From the NCBI GenBank assembly GCA_033722675.1, contig JAWVYO010000032.1, positions 1 to 23,544 of the forward strand: a DNA stretch of 23,544 nucleotides. The letters are read 5' to 3'. Source of the DNA: DATHYU01 sp033722675 (GTDB taxonomy: Bacteria; Actinomycetota; Acidimicrobiia; Spongiisociales; UBA11373). The translations under genes were made by a program, and so were the position numbers. The notes beneath the pieces are model-generated. The model saw nothing but the letters and a program-made list of their open reading frames with translations. It did not search any database and was not told the origin of the DNA. This document shows positions 6,345 to 13,340 of this stretch, piece by piece. Position 1 is the stretch's first letter. The number at the start of each line of letters is the position of its first letter.

Positions 6345-7529
6345 TCATCGGCGCAGTCCCCTCGACGGCACCGCCTCGAAGGCGGGACCGCCGGTGAGGT
6401 CCTCGGCGGCACGCCGGACCGCGTCGACGCGGTCCGGCGAACACACGGCGATGGCGAAGCCGCCCCATCCCGCTCCGGTCATGCGCGCCCCTGCGGCACC
6501 GGCCGCGCGCATGACGGCGGCGACCGCGTCCAGTGCCACCGTGGCCGCCCCGTAGCCGCCGAGGCTTCGATGCGAGGCGTCGAGGGCGTCGCCCACCGCG
6601 CCGATGTCGTTGCTCTTCAACGCCGCGACCACCCGCGCCACCCGGCGCGCCTCGCCCACGACATGGTCGGCGACCGCGCGCACGGGAACGGGTACTGCGG
6701 GGTCGAGGGTGCGTGCCGTGAGGCGGACATAGGGTTCGACGGGGCCCGGGGCGTCCGCAGGCGCCAGCTCCTCCGGAAGGTCGCCCACGGCGTCGTCGAT
6801 CCCGACGACGTCGGTCAGGCGCCCGAGGAGGGGCGGCTCGCCGGCGTTCGCCGCGAGGCGGTCGGCGAGGAGGGAGGCGGCGACCCTGCCGCCGGCGACG
6901 CGGGCGTCGAAGGCATCGCGGATGGCGCCGGACTTCGGAGCGGTGCGGCCGGAGTGCGCCGCCACGATGCGGATGTCGGGAGGGATCGGTACGTGCTCGT
7001 GGCGAAGGGGCTCGAAGTGGATGTGGAGGGCCGCACCGGCGACGGCGTGGACGATGACGGTCTGGTCCATGAGCCCGCCCTCGATCCCGACGGCGCGCTC
7101 GGCCCGGGACGCCGCCAGGACCAGCTGGTCGCCGCCGTGATCGGTGATCGCGGCGAGCAGCCCCACGGTGAGCGCCGACGACGAGGAGAGCCCGCCGTCG
7201 GGGAAGAGGTTGCCGGCGACGGCCACGTCGACCCCCGACACGCCGGCCTCGCTGCAGGCGGCCCACACATAGCGGTGCCATCCGGCGGGCGCCTCCTGAG
7301 CGCCGGCGGCGATGTCGAGCCGACGGGGGAAGTTCGCCGAGACGGCACGGAGCCGACCGTGGTCGGCGCGTCCGACGGCGACGTCGACGGTCCGGTCGAG
7401 GGCGAAGGGGAGGACGGCCTCGAGGATGTAGTCGAGGTGTTCGCCGATCAGGTTGACCCGGCCCGGGGCGCGCACCACCGCATCCGGTTCCCGGCCGTAC
7501 TCGTCGCGAAAGCGCTCGATGGCCCGCAC
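6345..7529 (-). CDS. galK: Galactokinase-like GHMP sugar kinase
   Basis: 394 residues from a GTG at 7529, chosen because V-R-A-I-E-R-F-R-D-E-Y-G aligns with the usual N-terminus and a TACGCT box lies 6 nt upstream; the frame is open to 7586. GHMP motif 1 is A-P-G-R-V-N-L-I-G-E-H-L-D-Y (residues 21-34), the ATP loop is G-G-L-S-S-S-S-A-L, and motif 3 is A-R-M-T-G-A-G-W-G-G-F. The G-G-L-M-D-Q segment holds the probable catalytic Asp. The reaction would be ATP plus galactose to galactose 1-phosphate. Two points are atypical: motif 1 has H-L-D-Y-I where galactokinases mostly have H-T-D-Y-N, and motif 3 has A-G-W rather than G-G-F. The sugar specificity is therefore less certain. An aldose 1-epimerase lies 9 kb away, and no galT or galE is in the window. 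Confidence 0.85.
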   Translation of the reverse strand: MRAIERFRDEYGREPDAVVRAPGRVNLIGEHLDYILEAVLPFALDRTVDVAVGRADHGRLRAVSANFPRRLDIAAGAQEAPAGWHRYVWAACSEAGVSGVDVAVAGNLFPDGGLSSSSALTVGLLAAITDHGGDQLVLAASRAERAVGIEGGLMDQTVIVHAVAGAALHIHFEPLRHEHVPIPPDIRIVAAHSGRTAPKSGAIRDAFDARVAGGRVAASLLADRLAANAGEPPLLGRLTDVVGIDDAVGDLPEELAPADAPGPVEPYVRLTARTLDPAVPVPVRAVADHVVGEARRVARVVAALKSNDIGAVGDALDASHRSLGGYGAATVALDAVAAVMRAAGAAGARMTGAGWGGFAIAVCSPDRVDAVRRAAEDLTGGPAFEAVPSRGLRR

Positions 7530-7535
7530 CCGTCG

Positions 7536-7541
7536 AGCGTA
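7536..7541 (-). promoter_or_regulatory. -10 box TACGCT 6 nt before the galactokinase-like start
   Basis: On the minus strand TACGCT is followed by six bases and then GTG. No ribosome-binding site fits between them, so a leaderless mRNA is likely. Confidence 0.5.
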
Positions 7542-7550
7542 GCCAGGCGG

Positions 7551-7580
7551 TTGCCGGTGACCACCGAGCGTTGCTATGGT
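7551..7580 (+). promoter_or_regulatory. Promoter TTGCCG-N18-TATGGT ahead of a structured RNA candidate
   Basis: TTGCCG at 7551-7556 and TATGGT at 7575-7580 are on the plus strand. No plus-strand protein gene follows; the next downstream element is a hairpin and a terminator. The expected start point is about 7587. Confidence 0.45.
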
Positions 7581-7586
7581 CGCCAC

Positions 7587-7665
7587 CGTGGGTACGGTCG
7601 GGCGACGACGAACGGCCGCCCCACCTGATCAGGACGAAGCCCCCCGGGTCGCCCCGGGGGGTTTC
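7587..7665 (+). ncRNA. Candidate small RNA, about 79 nt
   Basis: The stretch starts about 7 nt after TATGGT and folds into two hairpins. In the first, GTGGG (7588-7592) pairs with CCCAC (7620-7624) and CGGTCG (7595-7600) pairs with CGGCCG (7613-7618, one G-U), leaving a 12-nt loop. The second is the terminator at 7636-7665. There is no open reading frame of note. It lies divergent from the galactokinase-like gene and convergent with the tyrosine phenol-lyase gene. I recognise no known RNA family. The alternative is that the hairpins belong only to the 3' end of the phenol-lyase mRNA. Confidence 0.4.
7636..7665. terminator. Strong bidirectional hairpin terminator
   Basis: A 13-bp stem (7636-7648 with 7653-7665, one G-U) contains CCCCCCGGG paired with CCCGGGGGG around a 4-nt loop. 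It lies 8 bp past the stop of the phenol-lyase gene (minus strand) and at the end of the small-RNA candidate (plus strand). Only three T follow on the plus strand. Confidence 0.8.
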
Positions 7666-7672
7666 CCAATGC

Positions 7673-9061
7673 TCAGTCGAGGGGCTCGAACCGGGCCTGG
7701 AAGAACCGGAGCTCGGGGGGTTCGTAGGTGAACCGCAGGCCCCCGATACGATCCCGCGTCTCGACCACCGCCGCCACGGACTCGGCGACGACGTCCATGT
7801 GAGCCTGTGTGTACACCCGTCGGGGCACGGCGAGACGGACGAGCTCCAGTTTCGGGTGGTGATGGTCGCCGGTTTCGGGGTCCCGGCCGGCGGACACCAC
7901 GCCCCGCTCCATCCCCCGCACCCCCGAGTCGACGTAGAGCGCGGCCGTGAGCGCCTGCGCGGGGAACTCGTCCTGGGTGAGGTGCGGCAACGTCGCGGCC
8001 GCGTCGATGAACACACCGTGTCCCCCGACCGGCCGGACGATCGGGACACCGGCCTTGAACAGCAGGTCGCCCAGGTACTGGACCTGCCCCACGCGGGCCG
8101 CCACGTGGTCGTCCGTCGCCACCATCTCGCGCACACCCCTCGCCAGGGCCTCCATGTCGCGTCCCGACATCCCGCCGTAGGTGTGGAGACCCTCGAAGGC
8201 GACCAGGAGCGCCCGTGCGCGGCGGGCGAGGTCGGCGTCCCGCAGGGCCAGGAAGCCGCCGATGTTGACGAGGTTGTCCTTCTTCGAGGAGACGGTGGCA
8301 CCGTCGGAGTAGGAGCAGATCTCGCGCAGGATCTCGGCGACGTCGTGGTGCTCGTACCCGGCCTCCCGCTGCTTGATGAACCAGGCGTTCTCGAGGGCCC
8401 GGGTGGCGTCGAGCATCACGAGGATGCCCTGGCTCCGGCAGTAGGCCGACACCTCGCGCAGGTTGGCCATCGAAATCGGCTGGCCGCCGGCCATGTTCAC
8501 GTTCGTCTCCACCGACACGTAGGGAACGCGATCGGGCCCGACCCGGTCGACGACCGCCCGCAGCTTGGCGAGATCGATGTCCCCCTTGAACGGTGCCATG
8601 GCCGTCGGGTCGTGGGCGTCGTCGACGATCACGTCGACGAAGCGGCCGCCTGCGTACTCCTGGTGGAACTTCGTCGTCGTGAAGTACATGTTCCCGGGGA
8701 CGACGTCACCCGGCTCGATCAGGATCTGGCTGAGGATGTGCTCGGCACCCCGCCCCTGGTGGGTGGGCACGAGCTCCGGATATCCGTAGACGTCGGCCAC
8801 GGCGTCGGCGAGGTGCTGGAAGGACCGCGACCCGGCATAGGCCTCGTCGCCGAGCATGAGCCCGGCCCACTGGGCGTCGGACATCGCCGAGGTGCCCGAG
8901 TCGGTGAGCAGGTCGATGTAGACGTCACCGGAACGCAGGAGGAAGGTGTTGTACCCCGCCTCCCGGATGGCCGCCTCGCGGTGCTCCCGCGTGGTCATGG
9001 CCAGCGGCTCCACCATCTTGATCTTCCAGGGCTCCGCCCAGCTGCGGCGATTCGGCTCCAC
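7673..9061 (-). CDS. tpl: Tyrosine phenol-lyase (beta-tyrosinase, PLP-dependent)
   Basis: 462 residues (Citrobacter enzyme about 456) from a GTG at 9061 preceded by GGGAGG at 5-nt spacing. The N-terminal W-A-E-P-W-K-I-K aligns with the family start. The reaction is L-tyrosine to phenol, pyruvate and ammonia. The residues matching those known in Citrobacter freundii TPL are present: Tyr75 (Y71), Thr128 (T124), Asp218 (D214), the PLP lysine Lys261 in S-S-K-K-D (K257), and Phe453-Phe454 (F448-F449). Decisive against tryptophanase is G-M-E-R-G, with Met384 and Arg386 matching M379 and R381, the latter binding the phenol hydroxyl; tryptophanases have Ile there (V-E-I-G). It is transcribed alone, divergent from a GMC oxidoreductase across 90 bp, and is followed by a terminator. 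Residue equivalences were aligned by eye. Confidence 0.93.
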   Translation of the reverse strand: MEPNRRSWAEPWKIKMVEPLAMTTREHREAAIREAGYNTFLLRSGDVYIDLLTDSGTSAMSDAQWAGLMLGDEAYAGSRSFQHLADAVADVYGYPELVPTHQGRGAEHILSQILIEPGDVVPGNMYFTTTKFHQEYAGGRFVDVIVDDAHDPTAMAPFKGDIDLAKLRAVVDRVGPDRVPYVSVETNVNMAGGQPISMANLREVSAYCRSQGILVMLDATRALENAWFIKQREAGYEHHDVAEILREICSYSDGATVSSKKDNLVNIGGFLALRDADLARRARALLVAFEGLHTYGGMSGRDMEALARGVREMVATDDHVAARVGQVQYLGDLLFKAGVPIVRPVGGHGVFIDAAATLPHLTQDEFPAQALTAALYVDSGVRGMERGVVSAGRDPETGDHHHPKLELVRLAVPRRVYTQAHMDVVAESVAAVVETRDRIGGLRFTYEPPELRFFQARFEPLD

Positions 9062-9139
9062 GGCCACCTCCCGTCGTCGTCCGGGCCCCAGCGTGCCGGG
9101 AGCCTGCGACCGCGGGCAGGGACGTTCGTCCCGATGCGC

Positions 9140-9145
9140 GATCAT
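9140..9145 (+). promoter_or_regulatory. -10-like box GATCAT 6 nt before the GMC oxidoreductase start
   Basis: GCGCGATCATGGGTCC directly precedes the ATG at 9152, identical to the sequence before the binding-lipoprotein start on the other strand at 5360-5375. Leaderless transcription is likely. Confidence 0.4.
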
Positions 9146-9151
9146 GGGTCC

Positions 9152-10816
9152 ATGAGCACGGACTACGACGTCCTCGTCGTCGGGAGCGGGTTCGGCGGCA
9201 GCGTGGCCGCCCTGCGGCTCGCCGAGAAGGGATATCGGGTCGGCGTCCTCGAGGCCGGGAAGCGATGGCGTCCCCGCGACTTCCCCAGCTCGAACTGGCG
9301 GCTCCGCAAGGCGCTGTGGTTCCCGCGTCTCGGCATGCGCGGGATCCAGCGGCTCAGCCTCCTCGACGACGTCCTCGTCCTGGCGGGGTCGGGGGTGGGG
9401 GGCGGGTCGCTCGTGTACGCCAACACCCTCCTCGAGCCCGACGACGCCTTCTACGGGGACCCGCAGTGGGGCCACATCACCGACTGGAAGCGGGAGCTCG
9501 CGCCGTACTACGACCGGGCACGGCGCATGCTCGGCGCCGTCGAGGCGGACGCCACCACCGCGTCGGACGCCGTCATCCGCGAGGTGGCCCGGCGCTTCGA
9601 CGCCGAGGACACCTTCCGACCGACCACGATCGGCGTCTACCGGGGTGAGCCCGGCCGACCGGTGCCGGACCCCTACTTCGGCGGCGCCGGTCCGGAACGG
9701 GTGGGATGCACCGCCTGCGGCGCCTGCATGGTGGGCTGCCGCGTGGGTGCCAAGAACACCCTCGATCGGAACTACCTCCACCTCGCCGAGGGCCTGGGCG
9801 CGGACGTCCACGCCGAGCACGAGGTCGTCGACCTCCGGCGTGACGGAGCCACGTGGACCGTGGAGACCCGCCGACCAGGCGCATGGATCCGGCGCCGGCC
9901 CCGCGCCTTCACCGCCCGCCACGTCGTCATGGCCGCCGGTGCCCTGGGCACGACCCGGCTGCTCCTCCGCCTTCGCGACGAGGGGCGCCTCCCGGGGATC
10001 TCGCCGACCCTGGGCCACCTCGTCCGCACGAACTCCGAGTCGATCGTCGGGGCGATCGCTCGCTCGACGGACACGGACTACTCCCGGGGCGTCGCCATCA
10101 CGTCGTCGTTCCATCCCGACCCCGACACGCGGATCGAGCCGGTCCGATATCCGCCGGGGAGCAACGTCATGGGACTGCTGGCGACGATCCTCGTCGACGG
10201 CGACGGCCGCCTCCCCCAGTGGGTGCGGTTCCTCGGCCAGGTGCTGCGACACCCCGTCCGATTCCTCCGTTCGCTGTCCGTGCGGCACTGGTCGGAGCGG
10301 GGCGTGATCGTCCTCGCCATGCAGAGCCGCGACAACTCGATCCGCCTGGAGCGGCGGCGCCGCCGGCTCCGCACGCGACCCGGGCACGGCGAGCCGGCAC
10401 CCCGGTGGCTTCCCGTGGCCAATCGGGCCGCCCGCGAGGCCGCGGAGGTGGTGGACGGCGATCCCGCCGGATCGATCAACGAGTCGATGCTGGGGATCCC
10501 CGTGACCGCCCACATCCTCGGCGGGGCGGTGGTGTCGAGCGACGAGCGGACAGGCGTGATCGACCCCTACCACCGCGTCTGGGGCGAACCCGGGCTCCAC
10601 GTCGTCGACGGCGCCGCGGTGGCCGCCAACCTCGGTGCCAACCCGTCGCTCACGATCACCGCGATGGCCGAACGCGCCATGGCGATGTGGCCGAACGCCG
10701 GCGACGACGACCCCCGGCCGGACCAGGCCGAGCCCTACCGCGCCATCGAGCCCGTGGCTCCCCGGCGCGAGGCCGCCCCGATCCCCGACCTGCTCGGCCC
10801 GGCTCCCCCGTCCTGA
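9152..10816 (+). CDS. GMC-family FAD oxidoreductase, cholesterol-oxidase (ChoD)-like
   Basis: 554 residues. The N-terminal FAD-binding motif is V-V-G-S-G-F-G-G-S-V-A-A (residues 9-20), followed by V-L-E-A-G and the GMC segment A-G-S-G-V-G-G-G-S-L-V-Y-A-N. A four-Cys cluster C-T-A-C-G-A-C-M-V-G-C (Cys186, 189, 192, 196) precedes G-A-K-N-T-L-D; mycobacterial ChoD-type proteins share this ferredoxin-like spacing. The C-terminal half ends with A-H-I-L-G-G, D-P-Y-H-R-V-W-G and N-L-G-A-N-P-S-L-T-I-T-A, where the GMC active-site His and flavin contacts lie. It probably oxidises an alcohol, perhaps a sterol; sterol use is only inferred. There is no signal peptide. The ATG at 9152 has a -10-like box 6 nt upstream. 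It is convergent with the M20 peptidase. Confidence 0.88.
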   Translation: MSTDYDVLVVGSGFGGSVAALRLAEKGYRVGVLEAGKRWRPRDFPSSNWRLRKALWFPRLGMRGIQRLSLLDDVLVLAGSGVGGGSLVYANTLLEPDDAFYGDPQWGHITDWKRELAPYYDRARRMLGAVEADATTASDAVIREVARRFDAEDTFRPTTIGVYRGEPGRPVPDPYFGGAGPERVGCTACGACMVGCRVGAKNTLDRNYLHLAEGLGADVHAEHEVVDLRRDGATWTVETRRPGAWIRRRPRAFTARHVVMAAGALGTTRLLLRLRDEGRLPGISPTLGHLVRTNSESIVGAIARSTDTDYSRGVAITSSFHPDPDTRIEPVRYPPGSNVMGLLATILVDGDGRLPQWVRFLGQVLRHPVRFLRSLSVRHWSERGVIVLAMQSRDNSIRLERRRRRLRTRPGHGEPAPRWLPVANRAAREAAEVVDGDPAGSINESMLGIPVTAHILGGAVVSSDERTGVIDPYHRVWGEPGLHVVDGAAVAANLGANPSLTITAMAERAMAMWPNAGDDDPRPDQAEPYRAIEPVAPRREAAPIPDLLGPAPPS

Positions 10817-10821
10817 GGGGC

Positions 10822-10860
10822 GACCGGGCGAGCACCACGGGCGCGTCGCGCCGGCCGGTC
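10822..10860. terminator. Possible hairpin between convergent genes
   Basis: GACCGG (10822-10827) can pair with CCGGTC (10855-10860), with further GC-rich pairing inside (GGCG/CGCC). It sits between the stops of the GMC and M20 genes. The stem is short and the GC content high, so it may be chance. Confidence 0.25.
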
Positions 10861-12187
10861 AGTCGCCGAGCTCGCGCAGGGCGATCGCCTGCCCGAGGAT
10901 GCCGCGGCGCAGCTCCTCGAGGTCGAGGCTCTCGTCGGGGCCGTGGGCCCGGCTCGTGGGGTCGCCGACGCCGGTGAGGAGGATCGCCGCCTCCGGGTAG
11001 GCCTCCTGGAACGCCGCCACGAAGGGGATGGACCCGCCGATGCCGATGTCCACCGGCTCCCGGCCCCACGCCTCGGCGAACGCACTCCGGAAGGCGGCCT
11101 CGCGCGGATCGCCGCCGGCGAGGTCGAAGGGGGCGCCGGACTCGAGGGGCGTGACGGCGACCCGTGCTCCCCACACGTCCTGACCCTCGAGGTGAGCCAC
11201 CAGGGCGTCCATCGCCCGGGCGGGATCGTCGCCGGGAGCGAGGCGTACCGACACCTTCGCCCGGGCCACGGGCACGAGGGCGTTGATCGCCTTGCCGACC
11301 GGCGGGGCGTCGATGGCGAGCACCGCCGCCGCCGGCTTCGTCCACAAGCGGGAGGTCAGTGCCCCCTCCCCGATGAGCCGGACGCCGTCCACGACCCCGG
11401 CCTGGGCCCGCAGCTCCTCCTCCGTCAGGTCGAGCGGATCGGTCTCGAAGGCGCGGAGGCCGGGGATCGCCACGTCGCCCGAGCCGTCGTGGAGCGAGGC
11501 GAGCACGCGAGTGAGCGCCGTGAGGGCGTCGGGCACCGCACCCCCGAACATGCCGCTGTGCACGGCGTGGTCGAGGGTGCGAACCTCGACGATCGCCGAG
11601 ATCAGTCCGCGGAGCGAGGTCGTGACCGCCGGGACGCCCACCCGCCAGTTCGCCGAATCGGCGATCACGATGACGTCGGCGGCGAGCAGGTCCCGATGGG
11701 CGTCGAGGAACGCCGGGAGGTTCGGCGACCCCACCTCCTCCTCCCCCTCGACGAACACCTTGAGACCGACCGGGGGCCGACCGTCGAAGGCCCGCAGGAC
11801 CGCGGCGTGCATCACGACCCCGCACTTGTCGTCCGAGGTGCCCCGCCCGTACAGCCGACCGTCGCGTCGCACCGGCTCGAAGGGGTCGGAGCTCCACCCC
11901 TCGCCGGGGGGCTGGACGTCGTGGTGGGCGTACAGGAGCACGGTCGGCGCCCCGTCGGGGGCGGGGACCGATCCGAAGACCGCCGGGGCGGCCCCCTCCA
12001 GATCCAGGACGGTGACGCCCTGGTAGCCGGCGGCGGCGAGCAACGTAGCGGTCTCGTCGGCGGACCGGCGCACGTCGGCGGGGTCGAAGTCGGGAGCGCT
12101 CACCGAAGGGATCCGGACGAGGCGCTCGAGATCGGCGACGTCCGCGGCGAAGCGGGCGTCGATGGCGGAGCGAAGATCGTCGTGCAT
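10859..12187 (-). CDS. M20 family metallopeptidase (dipeptidase/carnosinase-like)
   Basis: 442 residues from the ATG at 12187, which is preceded by TACGGT at 7 nt. The M20 metal and catalytic residues are visible: His88 and Asp90 in A-H-H-D-V, Asp119 in G-R-G-T-S-D-D-K, catalytic Glu150 and ligand Glu151 in E-G-E-E-E-V-G-S, Asp177 in I-A-D-S-A-N-W, and a C-terminal His in A-H-G-P-D-E-S. The order and the Y-A-H-H-D-V-Q-P form match cytosolic non-specific dipeptidases rather than ArgE/DapE. The lid domain (about 195-320) contains H-A-V-H-S-G. It hydrolyses small peptides or N-acyl amino acids in the cytoplasm using two zinc ions. There is no signal peptide. It is convergent with the GMC gene. 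Confidence 0.9.
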   Translation of the reverse strand: MHDDLRSAIDARFAADVADLERLVRIPSVSAPDFDPADVRRSADETATLLAAAGYQGVTVLDLEGAAPAVFGSVPAPDGAPTVLLYAHHDVQPPGEGWSSDPFEPVRRDGRLYGRGTSDDKCGVVMHAAVLRAFDGRPPVGLKVFVEGEEEVGSPNLPAFLDAHRDLLAADVIVIADSANWRVGVPAVTTSLRGLISAIVEVRTLDHAVHSGMFGGAVPDALTALTRVLASLHDGSGDVAIPGLRAFETDPLDLTEEELRAQAGVVDGVRLIGEGALTSRLWTKPAAAVLAIDAPPVGKAINALVPVARAKVSVRLAPGDDPARAMDALVAHLEGQDVWGARVAVTPLESGAPFDLAGGDPREAAFRSAFAEAWGREPVDIGIGGSIPFVAAFQEAYPEAAILLTGVGDPTSRAHGPDESLDLEELRRGILGQAIALRELGD

Positions 12188-12194
12188 GCCGCCC

Positions 12195-12200
12195 ACCGTA
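12195..12200 (-). promoter_or_regulatory. -10 box TACGGT 7 nt before the M20 peptidase start
   Basis: On the minus strand TACGGT, seven bases, then ATG. There is no Shine-Dalgarno sequence; leaderless initiation is likely. Confidence 0.5.
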
Positions 12201-12207
12201 GACCCGC

Positions 12208-12690
12208 CTACGCGGCCCGCCGTCGCCGGGGGGTCGGCCCGGCGATCCCCGACGCCCAGGCGGGGAGTGACCTCGACGCGTCCGTCCGCCACCCGGTGCT
12301 CCGCCGAACGCCCGACAGCACCCCCACCGCGCCGGCGCCCGCCGCGGCGAGGGCGGGCACCGCCAGGCCGAGGGGCAGCAACGGCGGCACCGCCACGAGC
12401 GCGACGAGACCGGCGACGAGGCCGGCGAAGGCGAACACGAGGCCCGTCACGAGGTTCTCACCCTCCCGCAGCCGTTCCCGCATCGGCGTCGGGGCGAGGT
12501 GGCCCGGGTCGAGGCCCAGCACGATGGTGCAGAGCAGGTCGACGGCCCGGACCTCGTCCGCGCGACGAACCGACAACTCCAGGCGGCCGTCGTCACCCCG
12601 CCGGAGGCGGGCGGGGATCGAACAGAGGCGGAGCCAGCCCTTCATGCGGCGGGCGCGCCGCTCGTCGACGAAGCGTGCGACGACGACCAT
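12208..12690 (-). CDS. Membrane protein of unknown function, two C-terminal helices
   Basis: 160 residues from the ATG at 12690, with AGGAGG 3-4 nt upstream. The first about 75 residues are soluble and highly basic (R-F-V-D-E-R-R-A-R-R-M-K). Two hydrophobic helices follow at about 80-102 and 104-127, then a basic Pro/Arg tail. I recognise no family. The clear ribosome-binding site, correctly placed promoter and membrane pattern support a real gene. Its promoter lies within 6 bp of the stop of the lipoprotein gene before it, so the two may be read together or separately. Confidence 0.6.
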   Translation of the reverse strand: MVVVARFVDERRARRMKGWLRLCSIPARLRRGDDGRLELSVRRADEVRAVDLLCTIVLGLDPGHLAPTPMRERLREGENLVTGLVFAFAGLVAGLVALVAVPPLLPLGLAVPALAAAGAGAVGVLSGVRRSTGWRTDASRSLPAWASGIAGPTPRRRRAA

Positions 12691-12716
12691 GCCCCTCCTG
12701 GCTCGACGAGGACCGG

Positions 12717-12722
12717 AGCGTA
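12717..12722 (-). promoter_or_regulatory. -10 box TACGCT of the membrane-protein gene
   Basis: On the minus strand TACGCT lies 26 nt before the ATG and immediately after the upstream gene's stop. A short leader with AGGAGG would result. Confidence 0.45.
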
Positions 12723-13301
12723 TCAGTCGAAGGACGTGGCCGACAGGACGCGGGTGGCGGTCTCCGCCAGCCGATCGGCCGCTTCGCGGCGCAGCGTCCC
12801 GTCGTCGGGGGCCTCGAGCCCTGCGAGCACGGCACGCGCCGCCAGCTCGAACTCCTCGATCGCGGCGATCGCGTCGGCGTAACGGGTGGCCAACTCCGCC
12901 GGCACGGGGAGCAGCCCGACGACGTCGCTGAACGCCCCGGCGTCGGCCACCGCCTGGCTCATCCGGGCGTGCGTGTCGTCGTAGCTCGCGGTCTCGGCCT
13001 CCCACGCGGCGTTGGCGCGCTGCACGGCGTCGTCGACCTCTGCGATCCGGGCGCCGATCCCCTCGAAGATCGAATCGAACACGGGCACGTAGTCGACGGC
13101 GGCCCCCGGTTCCAGGGTCACGGCGGTGGTTCCGGTGCCCGCCGCCGTCGTACCGGTGGTCATGAGGTCCAGCTGGGCGCGGAGGCGGTTCACCTCAGCC
13201 TGGAGCTCGGCCACCCGCGGGCCGTCGTCGGACGCTGCGTCGTCACCGCCGCACCCGGCGAGCAGGAGGGCGACGACCGCGAAAACGATCTTCCACCTCA
13301 T
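12723..13301 (-). CDS. Lipoprotein with coiled-coil segment, function unknown
   Basis: 192 residues from the ATG at 13301. The lipoprotein signal ends in L-A-G-C with Cys17. It is followed by an acidic stretch, a short coiled coil (V-A-E-L-Q-A-E-V-N-R-L-R-A-Q-L, about residues 30-44), a Thr/Gly/Ala-rich linker with repeated T-G-T-T-A, and a helical domain rich in Ala/Glu. The mature part would be anchored outside the membrane. No enzymatic motif is visible. TAGGTT lies 7 nt before the ATG. It is divergent from the FAD oxidoreductase, only 39 bp away. Confidence 0.75.
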   Translation of the reverse strand: MRWKIVFAVVALLLAGCGGDDAASDDGPRVAELQAEVNRLRAQLDLMTTGTTAAGTGTTAVTLEPGAAVDYVPVFDSIFEGIGARIAEVDDAVQRANAAWEAETASYDDTHARMSQAVADAGAFSDVVGLLPVPAELATRYADAIAAIEEFELAARAVLAGLEAPDDGTLRREAADRLAETATRVLSATSFD

Positions 13302-13308
13302 TGGGTGG

Positions 13309-13314
13309 AACCTA
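13309..13314 (-). promoter_or_regulatory. -10 box TAGGTT 7 nt before the lipoprotein start
   Basis: Minus-strand TAGGTT, seven bases, ATG. It lies in the 39-bp gap shared with the divergent plus-strand promoter at 13329. Confidence 0.5.
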
Positions 13315-13328
13315 GCGGACGACGACCG

Positions 13329-13334
13329 TAGCCT
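13329..13334 (+). promoter_or_regulatory. -10 box TAGCCT 6 nt before the FAD oxidoreductase start
   Basis: TAGCCT, six bases, ATG at 13341; no Shine-Dalgarno sequence. A GGAAC lies 18 nt upstream, inside the opposite promoter. Confidence 0.5.
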
Positions 13335-13340
13335 GCGCCG

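Noticed and set aside
6331..6346. Small hairpin GACGG/CCGTC between the NTF2-like and galactokinase-like genes
   Set aside because: Only 5 bp, reaches into the galactokinase-like stop codon and has no T-run; too weak to call a terminator.
7673..9061. Tryptophanase as the function of the beta-eliminating lyase
   Set aside because: G-M-E-R-G carries the Arg that binds the phenol hydroxyl; tryptophanases have Ile at that place.
7571..9151. Long plus-strand open frame extending the GMC oxidoreductase upstream
   Set aside because: It is a GC-rich shadow opposite tyrosine phenol-lyase. The family N-terminus and the -10-like box place the start at 9152.
9152..10816. Firm assignment as cholesterol oxidase
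   Set aside because: The Cys cluster and layout match ChoD-type proteins, but these are often not true sterol oxidases and no sterol genes are nearby.
12162..13331. Long plus-strand open frames over the lipoprotein and membrane-protein genes
   Set aside because: Arg/Pro/Gly-rich shadows without domains. The minus-strand genes have lipobox or membrane segments and matching promoters.
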